This document shows positions 8,840 to 17,697 of a stretch of DNA of 32,620 bases, one piece after another. Under the pieces are notes generated by a model that saw only the letters and a list, made by a program, of their open reading frames with translations, did not search any database and was not told where the DNA came from. The stretch is from Magnetococcales bacterium. GTDB lineage: Bacteria; Pseudomonadota; Magnetococcia; Magnetococcales; DC0425bin3. The translations under genes and the position numbers were made by a program. The stretch lies in the NCBI GenBank assembly GCA_015231175.1, contig JADGBZ010000035.1, forward strand, positions 1-32,620, in the 5' to 3' direction. Position 1 is the stretch's first letter; each line of letters opens with the position of its first letter.

Positions 8840-9442
8840 ATGAGTGAACATTTCACCCAGTTCCTGTTGGCCCTGATGGGTCAGCTGGACTACACCGCCA
8901 TATTTCTCCTGATGGCTGCGGAGAGCTCCATCCTGCCGGTCCCCTCCGAGCTGGTGATGATTCCCGCCGGTTATCTGGCCTCCCAGGGGCGTCTCGATCC
9001 GGGATGGATCGTCCTGGCCTCCAGTCTGGGCAGCATCGTCGGATCCCTGGGCAGCTATTACCTGGCCTTGTGGCTGGGCCGGATGCTGATTTTGCGTTAT
9101 GGCAAATATTTTTTGATCACGGCGGAACACCTGGACAAGACCGAAGCATTTGTCCACAAACATGGCGAGATCTCGATCTTCACGGGCCGCTTCATTCCCG
9201 GCATCCGTCATTTGGTCTCCATGCCCGCCGGCCTGGCGCGCATGCGATTGGCGCCTTTCCTTCTCTTCACCTTTGTCGGGGCCACCCTCTGGAACGTCGT
9301 GTTGCTCATATTGGGTTACGTCATTGGCGAGAACCAGCAATGGCTACAGGACAACCTGAGCCTGGTCGTCGGCGGTGGGGTCGGATTTGCCTTGCTGGTA
9401 TTGGCCGGGTATATCCTCTGGCAGCGCAAAACCGCGCGTTGA
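8840..9442 (+). CDS. DedA-family (SNARE-associated) inner-membrane protein
   Basis: 200 residues from ATG 8840, preceded by AAGGA with nine bases spacing; the earlier in-frame start at 8798 lacks this. The family pattern is clear: ESSILPVPSELVMIPAGYLAS (residues about 28-48), a re-entrant/helix region, then FTGRFIPGIRHLVSMPAGLARM with the conserved RF-P--R and AG motif, and two C-terminal helices ending in a basic WQRKTAR. DedA proteins are polytopic membrane proteins; several act as lipid (undecaprenyl phosphate or phospholipid) transporters and support envelope homeostasis under proton-motive stress. Divergent from ileS with 243 bp between the two starts; no partner gene is evident. Confidence 0.9.
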   Translation: MSEHFTQFLLALMGQLDYTAIFLLMAAESSILPVPSELVMIPAGYLASQGRLDPGWIVLASSLGSIVGSLGSYYLALWLGRMLILRYGKYFLITAEHLDKTEAFVHKHGEISIFTGRFIPGIRHLVSMPAGLARMRLAPFLLFTFVGATLWNVVLLILGYVIGENQQWLQDNLSLVVGGGVGFALLVLAGYILWQRKTAR

Positions 9443-9597
9443 CAAGCACTCCGAAGCGATGGTCAAAAAAAATCGACGTTGCTTGACAAAGGGAGCCGAT
9501 CCGTGCTCTTTGGGGAGCGCGATGCGGTGGAAGGGCCATTCGGCTCGGCGGATTGAAATTCTTCGACTTAACCAAAACAGGAAAGAGGAGCGTGGAG

Positions 9598-12138
9598 ATG
9601 GCTCGATTACAAAATGTGAGGGCTGGGCGACTTTTGTCGGTAGCGGGGGTTGCTGCTTTGGCGTTTGGTGTGGCCGCCTGCGGTGGTGGTGGCGGTTCCA
9701 GTAGCTCTCCGTCCGAAGCCGGGACGGTATACGCCGGCGGTACCCTGATCGGGGCCACCGTCTGTATCGATAACAACAACGACCAGGCCTGCGACTCCCC
9801 CTCCTCGACCACGACCACCGACGCCGATGGTAAGTTCACTCTCTCGACCAGTGGAAGATTGCTGGTCAAGGGCGGTTACGACATGGACTCCCTGGTGACA
9901 GGGAAGACCATGGCCAATTGGAAGGCCGATGGGAACGTCGCCAATGCCTCTCTGTATTTCAACCCTTATGTAGGCGCCCTGACCGCCCCCTCCGGCGCTG
10001 CGGCGATCACCCCCATCACGACCATGGTCCAAACCCTGGTTGACAGCGGCACCCCCGTCGCCGACGCCCAGACCAATATCCAGAAATCTCTGGGAATCGA
10101 TGCGACCGTCAGCCTGATCGGTTCCTCTGCCATGCAGTCCCTGACCAGCCCGGCTGCCATGCTCGGCATTCAATCCCTGGGTCGCATGTTCCGACAGGCG
10201 GCAACCTCCATCTCGGCTGCCTCCGGCATCGATACCTCGGTCACGACTTACAGCGCGACGACCGATGCCAGCAAGGGTGACGTGGCGAGAATCTTCCTGA
10301 GCGTGGCCAAGGCTGCCGCCAACGCCATGAACACCAACGCGACCCTGGCTGCGCCTGTGGTGTACAGCTTCACCGGCGACACCGCCACACAAACAACCGC
10401 GCTGGGCACCCTGGTCACCACCGTCATCACCAACGCAGTCACTACGGTCTCCAGTGACGCCGCGTTCGCGGCCTCGACAAGCCTGGCCAAGATCAGCCCG
10501 GCTGGCATCGCTGCCCTTGCCGGGGATTCGATCGTGTCGGGCGTGCAAAACGTCGCCAAGCTGGTCAAAACGGCGGGGGCCAACTTCCCGGTCGGAGCCA
10601 CCCTGGCGGATGTGACGGCCCAGTTGCAGGCCCAGAAGATGGATACCTTGATCAGCGCCCAGGAGCGTATGGATGTCGTGGCGCAACAGTTGACGGATCC
10701 GACTGTGCAGGCCATGGTCACCCGGGCCTACCTCCCCAGCGGTGGTCTGGGCGCCCTGGAGGCCAAGATCAAAGCCATCGGCACCGAGTTGGCGGCGGCG
10801 CAAACCCTCCTGAAGGACAATCAGGGTGACCTGACGAGTACGAATGTCACCACCGGTATCATGCAGGCCATGACCGGTGCGCTCCTCCAGATGGCCAACG
10901 TGGCTGCGGATCCAAGCTTCGTCAAGACCAATCTTCCCTCCACAGTCGAAATTCCGACTGCTCTCAACATTAGCCAAAAAATGGTCAAATTCGTGGAAAA
11001 TTCGCAGGCCGCCTTCTTCGGGCCCAACGTTTCTGCGGACCAGACCTACACCCTCACGACCAACATGATGGGTGGCATGCAGACCAAACTGAATGCTGTC
11101 AAGGGGATGACGGGTTATGCCATCACCGTGACCGATGATGTCATCGCCAATTCAGTCTCTGTCGTTGTGACGGAAGTCCAGAAGCAACCCAAGTTGAAGG
11201 GGGTCTTCAATGCGACCAAACTCGCCACCCTGGGCAATGCGGTCCAGGCGGTGATCTTGAACCAGGTGGGTGGAAATCAGGCTGCGTTTGATGCCCTGAT
11301 TGGCAAAAACCCAACCATCGTGACCACGATCCAGACCGTCAACGGCGGCAAGGCCGTGAATGGCGCATCTGCGGTGGTGATCACTTCCACCATCACGGTT
11401 CCCGGTTCCACGGTACCTGCGGTTGTGGTGCCTTATGCCGGCAAGAACGGGCTGGTGCTGGTCGACAACAAGGTGACCGTGAACGGCACCGCCGCCACCA
11501 CCACCTCCAGCGGCAGCTTCACCCTCTCCCCCTTCGTACCCAATACGTCCGTGTTTGGCGGTATTTCCACGCTGACCTTTGTAGCCAAGGTGGCAAATGA
11601 ACCTTTTGGCGCCGGCGTCACCAGCAAATCCGTCAAAGTGGGTGTCTCCGTCATCCCCGTTGATTCGACAGGAGCAGCCAGCACGACCAACAGGCGTCGG
11701 TTGAGCATGGTCATCGATGGGGTCACTCTGACCCTCAACGGCACATTGTTGACCGCCAACATCCCGACGACCTCCAGTCTTTACTACTCCATCACCAATA
11801 CCAGCGGTACCACGTTTACCGCTACGACCGCCAATCCCAAAGCAGATGCCATCACAGTCAGCAGCGATGATGCAGTCAAGACGGGCGCCACCATCACCCT
11901 CGACGGCGCCAGCCTGATTCCCAAGGCTGCGAATGTCTTGATTGCCCAAGACGATCAGGGCAATGGCTCTTCCGCCTACTGGCCGTGGAACTCGGGCGCC
12001 AAGTTCAGCATCACGACCTACATTGATGGTGTGACCCTCCTCGACAAGGATGGAAACAACATTGATACCGGATCCTTGTCGGTCAATGGCGCGTCCGTCA
12101 ACGGCAGCAAGTTGACCGGTGTGGCAACCATCCAATAG
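9598..12138 (+). CDS. Large Thr/Ala/Val-rich lipoprotein, function unknown
   Basis: 846 residues from ATG 9598, with GAGGAG seven bases upstream. A lipoprotein signal peptide ends in GVAAC; Cys28 would be lipidated and is followed by a Gly/Ser linker. Residues about 40-85 (GGTLIGATVCIDNNNDQACD then TTTDADGKFTLS) resemble a carboxypeptidase-regulatory/prealbumin-like fold common at the start of surface lipoproteins, followed by an ITPITTMVQTLVDSGTPVADA segment that often accompanies it. The long middle part is helical and Ala/Thr-rich; the last 250 residues look beta-rich with many Thr/Ser/Val. Only Cys28, Cys46 and a second Cys in the N-terminal domain were noticed. Likely exposed on the outer membrane. 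A stable hairpin lies 26 bp after the stop. No function is assigned. Confidence 0.85.
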   Translation: MARLQNVRAGRLLSVAGVAALAFGVAACGGGGGSSSSPSEAGTVYAGGTLIGATVCIDNNNDQACDSPSSTTTTDADGKFTLSTSGRLLVKGGYDMDSLVTGKTMANWKADGNVANASLYFNPYVGALTAPSGAAAITPITTMVQTLVDSGTPVADAQTNIQKSLGIDATVSLIGSSAMQSLTSPAAMLGIQSLGRMFRQAATSISAASGIDTSVTTYSATTDASKGDVARIFLSVAKAAANAMNTNATLAAPVVYSFTGDTATQTTALGTLVTTVITNAVTTVSSDAAFAASTSLAKISPAGIAALAGDSIVSGVQNVAKLVKTAGANFPVGATLADVTAQLQAQKMDTLISAQERMDVVAQQLTDPTVQAMVTRAYLPSGGLGALEAKIKAIGTELAAAQTLLKDNQGDLTSTNVTTGIMQAMTGALLQMANVAADPSFVKTNLPSTVEIPTALNISQKMVKFVENSQAAFFGPNVSADQTYTLTTNMMGGMQTKLNAVKGMTGYAITVTDDVIANSVSVVVTEVQKQPKLKGVFNATKLATLGNAVQAVILNQVGGNQAAFDALIGKNPTIVTTIQTVNGGKAVNGASAVVITSTITVPGSTVPAVVVPYAGKNGLVLVDNKVTVNGTAATTTSSGSFTLSPFVPNTSVFGGISTLTFVAKVANEPFGAGVTSKSVKVGVSVIPVDSTGAASTTNRRRLSMVIDGVTLTLNGTLLTANIPTTSSLYYSITNTSGTTFTATTANPKADAITVSSDDAVKTGATITLDGASLIPKAANVLIAQDDQGNGSSAYWPWNSGAKFSITTYIDGVTLLDKDGNNIDTGSLSVNGASVNGSKLTGVATIQ

Positions 12139-12164
12139 TCACAAGAACAAAAAAAGCTGTTGAC

Positions 12165-12201
12165 GCAAAGGCAGGTTCCGGTTGATTGAACCTGCCTTTG
12201 C
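12165..12201. terminator. Perfect 14-bp stem hairpin after the lipoprotein gene
   Basis: GCAAAGGCAGGTTC (12165-12178), a nine-base loop, then GAACCTGCCTTTGC (12188-12201). It lies 26 bp after the stop of the lipoprotein gene. No U-tract follows on the + strand, so it could be a weak or Rho-assisted terminator or an mRNA 3'-end stabiliser. Confidence 0.6.
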
Positions 12202-12424
12202 ACCTCAAGTGCCCAGTCTACGTTGGCCAACGGAAGAGGAGAATTCCCCCACTCCCTGGCTGGGCCCTTTCTTACCCTTCCCTGCTGCCTCCCCCTTCGG
12301 CTACAATTCTGGGCTGTTCCTCCTCAAGTTGAACATACAACGCGCTCGTGTTGTTTTTTTTCGTCCCTGTGCCAGACCGGCTGCCGAGGCCCGTTCTGGT
12401 CTGTCGGTTATTGGTGACACTGCC

Positions 12425-14485
12425 ATGGTACAAAGAAATTTACGGGACTTGCGGCAATTTGAGAGTATGGACCAGTTTGCGCAAACCTACCTGAAGCGGT
12501 TATACGAAACGATCAACGACCTTGAATCCCTGAGTGGTATCGACCCTGACGAACTTCCCAACGTCGTCGGGAGAATGGTGCGAACCTTTTCCGAAATTCG
12601 TGATGCATCCAGCACCCTTGGCAAAAATAATATTTATCTATTGAGTCAATATCTTGAAAGGTTGGCCGAAAAATTACACCAGAGAAAATTGCCTCTGAGA
12701 GTCAGCACCATGGCAGTCATGGTTTCAGCCGCCACGACGCTGCGGGGCCTTGTGGTCGATATCGCCATCAGCGACACCATGGATATAGGTGAAGATGTCG
12801 ATGCCTTGAAAGATCTCGTCGGGGATATTTCCCTTTCCCCGGACGGAGAGTCAAGCGACATTTCCGGTAATATGGTTCCCACCCGCGAGGTAGACGCGCA
12901 AGACGCGAGGCAACCGGTCAGCCTCGACCATTTTGTTCGAAAATCAACTTTCCAGGAAGATCAGGATCGGGTCGAACTGGGCCGCGAAAGGCAAATCCGG
13001 GAGGCACAGGCCAGGGAGAGCGCTGCCTTGGAGTTGCAGGCCCGGGAAGACCAGGATTTCGAAGCAAAAGTCCGGGAGGATCGAGCATGGGAAAACCAAC
13101 CCCGCGAGGCCCAGGTAACCAAGACATCGAGTCGTGATGATCGTGACCAGGATACAGATACAGGTGGCGGGGATGCCAAGCCCGGCGATAGGCAAGCCGG
13201 GCAGGTCCATGATGAGCAAGTTGGACAGGCGCATGTGTCGAAGGACCAGGCCAACAGGAAGCAACCTCCCAAGCCCAAACAGAATATGCTGGTCCAGGTG
13301 TTGCTCAGGCTCGCTGTATCCGGGCTTATGCTTGCGCTTGTCATTCTGGTACTTGAAAAAACAAAAATTGTAAAAAAACCCCTTACACCCTCATCCACCG
13401 AAACACCCGCCTCACCCCTACCCGCTGCACCGATGCTGGCCGAAAAGTCTCTATCCTACCTCGTGGCAACCCCTCTTCTTGCGGCCCTGACAAACGAACC
13501 GCCAGCCACCAACAATCTTGCCGGCGCGACGCCACCCGGAAAGACCGGTCAGACTTCCTCCCAACCTTCTGCCAACCCTGGCGAGTTGGCCAGCGCCCAT
13601 ATGGCGGATGTCTCCTCATCCGAACAGACGATGGCAGCCAGACCTGTGGAGTCTCCAGTGCCTGAATCCGCGCAGACATGGGCGCCGGTCTCCGAGCGAC
13701 ACCCAGCCTTGACGGCGGAATTGGCAGCCCTGGTTGCGGCGCCAATCCTGCCATCAGAGCCAAACTCAGCCAACCCGCCACCGACCCCTGCTTCTGAACG
13801 AACCCCCGACAGTGCGCCTGCAACCCAACCCGAACGGACATCGGAAAGTGTGGTCTCTCCCCCTCCTTCCGGTACTGATCGTGCGCCTGCAGCCCAACCC
13901 GGACAGACATCGGAAAGTGTGGTCTTTCCCCCTCCTTCCGGTACTGATCGTGCGCCTGCAACCCAACCCGGACAGACATCGGAAAGTGTGGTCTCTCCCC
14001 CTCCTTCCGGTACTGGCCGTGCGCACACAGCCCCGGTTGCCCACCCGGAAATGCTCCCCTTTTCCGACTGGCTCAAACCCATGGACCGTCTTCTCTCTTC
14101 ACCCTACCTGACCCTGACGCCGGGCAAGGGTCAGCCACCGGGAAGGCTTGACTATCATTTCGGGGAAAATGGCGACCTGTTGTTTTCCGTCGAACAGTTG
14201 TTGGGACACACCGCCGCCCGTCCCGGGGAACTCTTTGTCATCACGGCTGAAACGGTCACCCAGCTCAGGGTGGTGTTTCAGGTGGTCCCCCGTGAAGCCT
14301 ATATGTTTCCCGTGGACAACAGTGGCCGGGTCACTGTTCCCCGCGCCTTTTGGGAAGCCTTTGTTCGTGTCAGCAAGCGGGCTGTCAGCCTGAGCCGTGT
14401 TGTCAGTGACCATTCGAGCATCGTTGCCCTCCGGGATCTGGAGGCTGTCACGGTGCAATCGATTGCCGAACAGATCAAACGATAA
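12425..14485 (+). CDS. Single-pass membrane protein with charged coiled region and Pro/Ser-rich tandem repeats, unknown function
   Basis: 686 residues from ATG 12425. The open frame reaches back to 12182, but that would run through a hairpin and a low-quality stretch; the sequence becomes protein-like only at MVQRNLRDL. The start lacks a strong Shine-Dalgarno. Residues 1-135 are helical (YLKRLYETINDLESL, YLERLAEKLHQRKLP); 150-280 are highly charged with repeated R-E-x-Q/R-E-D units; one transmembrane helix lies at about 289-311. Outside the membrane come a Pro/Ser/Ala-rich region, a 23-residue tandem repeat (473 to about 540) and a folded-looking C-terminal domain (about 545-686). The layout resembles a cytoplasm-to-periplasm tethering protein. 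No family recognised; probably specific to this lineage. Confidence 0.8.
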   Translation: MVQRNLRDLRQFESMDQFAQTYLKRLYETINDLESLSGIDPDELPNVVGRMVRTFSEIRDASSTLGKNNIYLLSQYLERLAEKLHQRKLPLRVSTMAVMVSAATTLRGLVVDIAISDTMDIGEDVDALKDLVGDISLSPDGESSDISGNMVPTREVDAQDARQPVSLDHFVRKSTFQEDQDRVELGRERQIREAQARESAALELQAREDQDFEAKVREDRAWENQPREAQVTKTSSRDDRDQDTDTGGGDAKPGDRQAGQVHDEQVGQAHVSKDQANRKQPPKPKQNMLVQVLLRLAVSGLMLALVILVLEKTKIVKKPLTPSSTETPASPLPAAPMLAEKSLSYLVATPLLAALTNEPPATNNLAGATPPGKTGQTSSQPSANPGELASAHMADVSSSEQTMAARPVESPVPESAQTWAPVSERHPALTAELAALVAAPILPSEPNSANPPPTPASERTPDSAPATQPERTSESVVSPPPSGTDRAPAAQPGQTSESVVFPPPSGTDRAPATQPGQTSESVVSPPPSGTGRAHTAPVAHPEMLPFSDWLKPMDRLLSSPYLTLTPGKGQPPGRLDYHFGENGDLLFSVEQLLGHTAARPGELFVITAETVTQLRVVFQVVPREAYMFPVDNSGRVTVPRAFWEAFVRVSKRAVSLSRVVSDHSSIVALRDLEAVTVQSIAEQIKR
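13811..14025 (+). repeat. 69-bp in-frame tandem repeat inside the 686-residue membrane protein
   Basis: Units start at TCGGAAAGTG 13841, 13910 and 13979, exactly 69 bp apart, coding SESVVSPPPSGTDRAPA then AQPGQT (23 residues). A diverged partial unit precedes at 13811 and the third unit decays after about 46 bp. Near-identity at the DNA level suggests recent expansion by slippage or recombination. Confidence 0.95.
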
Positions 14486-14531
14486 CAGCCCACTCCGAAC
14501 CAGCCATCGGTTTTTCCCATGGCGCCAAGTG

Positions 14532-14560
14532 TTGCAGAGCAAGTATTAAGATGGTATAAA
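14532..14560 (+). promoter_or_regulatory. Candidate sigma-70 promoter for the rnf operon
   Basis: TTGCAG (14532-14537), 17-bp spacer, TATAAA (14555-14560). The surrounding 14486-14816 stretch has no convincing gene and is more AT-rich than its neighbours, as expected of a promoter region. A second weaker pair, TGGACA (14601) and TAAAGT (14623), lies downstream. Prediction only. Confidence 0.4.
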
Positions 14561-14816
14561 GAAGAGTTGGAAAAAAAGTCAAGATTCTCTTCATCATCTC
14601 TGGACAATTTCTTGCTGCGTGTTAAAGTCACGGCTGGGGTCGGATTGCCGAAGATCCCTCGATGGGAAGAGTGCCTCGTTTCCGGTAGTTTGGTCAGAGG
14701 CGTTCAGAAGGGATGATGTAGATCTCTCTCCGAAGATTGGATGGAATGGGTGGCCGTCATCCTGGACGTCTTCACTGCCTGCCGGTCCAAAAAAGTCAAC
14801 AGGTGAGATGAATGAC

Positions 14817-15395
14817 ATGACCGACTTCGTACTTATTCTCGTCAGCACCGTCTTCGTCAACAATTTCGTGTTGACAAAGTTTTTAGGAATCTGTCCCTTC
14901 CTCGGGGTGTCCAAGAAAGTTGAAACCGCCATTGGCATGACCTATGCGGTCGTCTTCGTCATGACCCTGGCGTCAGGCATATCCTGGGTCGCCGAGAGAG
15001 CGATCCTTGCCCCCTTGGGCCTTGAGTATCTGCGCACCATCTGCTTCATTTTGATCATCGCTGCCCTGGTTCAGTTCACCGAGATGGTCATCCGCAAGAC
15101 CAGCCCCGTCTTGTATGCGGCTTTGGGCATTTTTCTCCCCCTGATCACAACCAACTGCTGCGTGCTCGGTGTAGCGATTCTGAATATCCAAAAGGGGAGC
15201 TCTTTCCTCGAATCCTCCGTTTATGGTTGTGGCGCAGGCATGGGGTTTGGTCTGGTTCTCATCCTGTTTGCCGGCATGCGTGAACGCATCGACCTTTCGG
15301 ATGTGCCTGTCCTGCTCAAGGGATCGCCCATCTCTCTGGTGAGTGCCGGGTTGCTTTCTTTGGCCTTCATGGGGTTCTCCGGTATCGTCAAGTAA
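14817..15395 (+). CDS. rnfA: RnfA, ion-translocating oxidoreductase membrane subunit
   Basis: 192 residues from ATG 14817. This start gives MTDFVLILV, the same N-terminus as other RnfA/RsxA, and has AGGTGAG about nine bases upstream; ATG 14808 is too close to that site. Six transmembrane helices. The motifs [19 protein letters not shown] and [17 protein letters not shown] carry the conserved cysteines that ligate the intramembrane 2Fe-2S centre shared by RnfA and RnfE. First gene of rnfABCDGEH; the complex moves electrons between reduced ferredoxin and NAD with Na+ or H+ transport. Confidence 0.97.
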   Translation: MTDFVLILVSTVFVNNFVLTKFLGICPFLGVSKKVETAIGMTYAVVFVMTLASGISWVAERAILAPLGLEYLRTICFILIIAALVQFTEMVIRKTSPVLYAALGIFLPLITTNCCVLGVAILNIQKGSSFLESSVYGCGAGMGFGLVLILFAGMRERIDLSDVPVLLKGSPISLVSAGLLSLAFMGFSGIVK

Positions 15396-15438
15396 CGTCT
15401 GGTTTGATCGTTGACCGACTTCTCTATGAGGAGAGTTT

Positions 15439-15978
15439 ATGATTGAAGCCGTGTTGAGCATGAGTGGTTTGGCGCTGGTCGCCGGGTTGGGTTTGGGGTT
15501 TGCAGCCAAAAAATTTCATGTCGAGGGTGACCCGAAGGTTGATGGGTTGACGGCATTGCTCCCCGCCACCAACTGCGGCAACTGCGGCTTTCCCGGTTGC
15601 CGCCCCTACGCCGAGGCCATTGCCACGGAACAGGCTTCCAGTATAGGCCTTTGTACGCCCGGTGGCGTGGCCGTCATGGAAAAAATCGCCGCCATGTTGG
15701 GTGTCGAGCCTGTCGAGATGGATGTCGATTCCGGACCCAAGGTCGCTTTCGTCCGCGAAGAGGATTGCATCGGTTGCACCGCCTGCATCAAAGCCTGCCC
15801 TGTGGATGCGATCATTGGCGCCAACAAGCAATCCCATACCGTGGTCGCGGAGATGTGTACCGCCTGCAAAGCCTGCATCGAGCCTTGCCCGGTGGATTGC
15901 ATCGACATGGTCTCGGTGCCGATGACTGCCTACACATGGCGGTGGGATAAACCCGGAACCACGAACGCTCTCCACTGA
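15439..15978 (+). CDS. rnfB: RnfB, iron-sulfur electron-entry subunit
   Basis: 179 residues; AGGAGAG precedes ATG 15439. An N-terminal membrane helix (about 7-25) is followed by a 4Fe-4S domain with C46, C49, C54 and C72 (CGNCGFPGC), then a two-cluster ferredoxin domain with C110/113/116/120 ([12 protein letters not shown]) and C140/143/146/150 ([12 protein letters not shown]). All cluster ligands are present. RnfB is thought to receive or donate electrons with soluble ferredoxin. The C-terminus is short, without the long acidic or extra-cluster tails of some RnfB. Lies 43 bp after rnfA. Confidence 0.97.
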   Translation: MIEAVLSMSGLALVAGLGLGFAAKKFHVEGDPKVDGLTALLPATNCGNCGFPGCRPYAEAIATEQASSIGLCTPGGVAVMEKIAAMLGVEPVEMDVDSGPKVAFVREEDCIGCTACIKACPVDAIIGANKQSHTVVAEMCTACKACIEPCPVDCIDMVSVPMTAYTWRWDKPGTTNALH

Positions 15979-16056
15979 TCAGGTGGGTCTGGCGCAGTGC
16001 GGCTGCGTCGGGTTGACATGGTGTTTCAAGAGGCAATGGGGACATCGAGGATGGGC

Positions 16057-17562
16057 ATGGTCGCTGCAGTACTCAAAAAATTTCATGGTGGTGTGCATCC
16101 CGTCGAGCACAAGGAGCTCTCCGAGCTTTGCGCCATCGAGCCGATGCCCCTGCCCGGACGGCTCGTCGTACCCTTTCACCAGCACCTTGGGGCCCCCAGT
16201 GAACCGGTGGTCAAAGCAGGTGACAAGGTGCTCAAGGGCGACCCTTTGGGAAGGCCGGAAGGTTTCATCTCCGCTTCGGTCCACGCGCCGACGTCCGGGA
16301 CCGTTGTCGCCATCCAGGAACACGCCGTGGGCCACCCCTCGGGCCTGACCATGCTGTGCGCCATCATCGAGCCTGATGGAAAGGACGCATGGAATCCTCA
16401 AATCAAGGGGGTGGACAACCCTCTCTCCCTGGAGCCTGTTGCCATTCGCGACCTGGTCAAGGCCGCCGGCATCGTCGGGCTTGGCGGGGCATCGTTCCCC
16501 AGCTTCGTGAAATTATCTCCGCCGCGTGACAAGGTCGTAGAACTGTTGTTGATCAATGCCGTGGAGTGCGAGCCCTACCTGACCTGCGATGCCCGCCTGA
16601 TGGAGGAGCGTCCGCAGGAGGTGGTCGAGGGCATTCAGATCATGCTCCATGCCCTGCAAACCAGAGAGTGTGTCATCGGCATCGAAGAAAACAAACCGAG
16701 AGCCATAGCGGCCATGGAGAGGGCCGTCGCCGGGGAGCCCCGCATACGGGTGTTGACCCTGCCGGTCATGTATCCGCAAGGATCGGAAAAACAGCTGATC
16801 GAGGTTGTGACCGGGCGTCAGGTGCCCTCCCGGGGGCTGCCCATCGATATCGGAGTCATCGTCCACAACGTCGCCACCGCCGTGGCCGTCCGCAACGCCG
16901 TTCGATTGGGTCAACCCCTGCTCTCCAGGGTCGTCACCGTAACGGGCCACAGCATCACGCGCCCTGCCAATATCGAGGTGCTGGTCGGCACCCTTGTTGA
17001 TGACATCCTTGCCCATTGTGGAGGCTTGCGACCCAACACCCCCAAGGTGGTGATGGGTGGCCCGATGATGGGCTTGGCCCTGCACCAGACGGATGTCCCC
17101 GTCGTCAAGGGAACCTCGGGTATTCTCGCTCTGACCCGGGACGAATCCTCCGGCAAGCAGGAGCACCCCTGCATCCGTTGCGGCAACTGCACCCATGCCT
17201 GTCCCATGCAGTTGGTTCCCTGCACCATGGCCTGGTTTGCCAAGACGGATCAGATCGACCAGTTGACCGGTGTCGATCTGTTCGATTGCATCGAATGCGG
17301 CTCCTGTTCCTATGTGTGCCCCGCCAACATTCCCCTGGTCCATTATTTCCGCTTCGGCAAGCTTGCCCTGCAAGCCAAAGAGCGGGAACAAAGGAAAAAT
17401 GAACTGAACAAGGCCCGTACCCAATCCAGAAATGAAAGATTGGCCAGGGAAAAATTGGCCAAGGAACGGAAAAAAGAGGAGATGGCAGCCAAAATGGCGG
17501 CCAAAAAAAAGCTCGACAAGGATGCCGCCACACAAAAGTCGGACCATCCCGCAGCCGAATAG
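16057..17562 (+). CDS. rnfC: RnfC, NADH- and FMN-binding peripheral subunit
   Basis: 501 residues from ATG 16057 (GAGG at 16047-16050); ATG 16036 or 16051 are alternatives that add only a few residues. N-terminal RnfC barrel-sandwich domain (HGGVHPVEHKELS; VHAPTSGTV), then the NADH/FMN-binding core (GLGGASFPSFVKL, NAVECEPYLTCDARLM, VVMGGPMMG), then two 4Fe-4S motifs, CIRCGNCTHACP (from residue 372) and CIECGSCSYVCP (from 411). The last 60 residues form a Lys/Glu/Ala coiled tail, much shorter than in enterobacterial RsxC. It is the NAD(H)-interacting subunit of the Rnf complex. Confidence 0.96.
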   Translation: MVAAVLKKFHGGVHPVEHKELSELCAIEPMPLPGRLVVPFHQHLGAPSEPVVKAGDKVLKGDPLGRPEGFISASVHAPTSGTVVAIQEHAVGHPSGLTMLCAIIEPDGKDAWNPQIKGVDNPLSLEPVAIRDLVKAAGIVGLGGASFPSFVKLSPPRDKVVELLLINAVECEPYLTCDARLMEERPQEVVEGIQIMLHALQTRECVIGIEENKPRAIAAMERAVAGEPRIRVLTLPVMYPQGSEKQLIEVVTGRQVPSRGLPIDIGVIVHNVATAVAVRNAVRLGQPLLSRVVTVTGHSITRPANIEVLVGTLVDDILAHCGGLRPNTPKVVMGGPMMGLALHQTDVPVVKGTSGILALTRDESSGKQEHPCIRCGNCTHACPMQLVPCTMAWFAKTDQIDQLTGVDLFDCIECGSCSYVCPANIPLVHYFRFGKLALQAKEREQRKNELNKARTQSRNERLAREKLAKERKKEEMAAKMAAKKKLDKDAATQKSDHPAAE

Positions 17563-17697
17563 GTGCCATCGCTCCGGGTGGCCGAGGCGGGGCCAACCGC
17601 TTGGTGATGGGACAAGGGTCGGAAACGCTTTGGACGGAGAAGTTTTTATTCAAGTCGAAGACACCCAGAGATGAAGGAACCGGAAACGGAAAGTACA

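Noticed and set aside
9483-9510. TTGACA upstream of the lipoprotein gene as a promoter
   Set aside because: No acceptable -10 box lies 16-18 bp downstream.
9607-12135. Long minus-strand frames (456 and 327 residues) opposite the lipoprotein
   Set aside because: Low-complexity Gly/Arg/Asp composition arises from the Thr/Ala/Val codons of the real gene, which has a ribosome site and a lipobox.
14519-14716. 65-residue open frame between the 686-residue protein and rnfA
   Set aside because: No ribosome site and no recognised family; it covers the likely rnf promoter region. A short real protein cannot be fully excluded.
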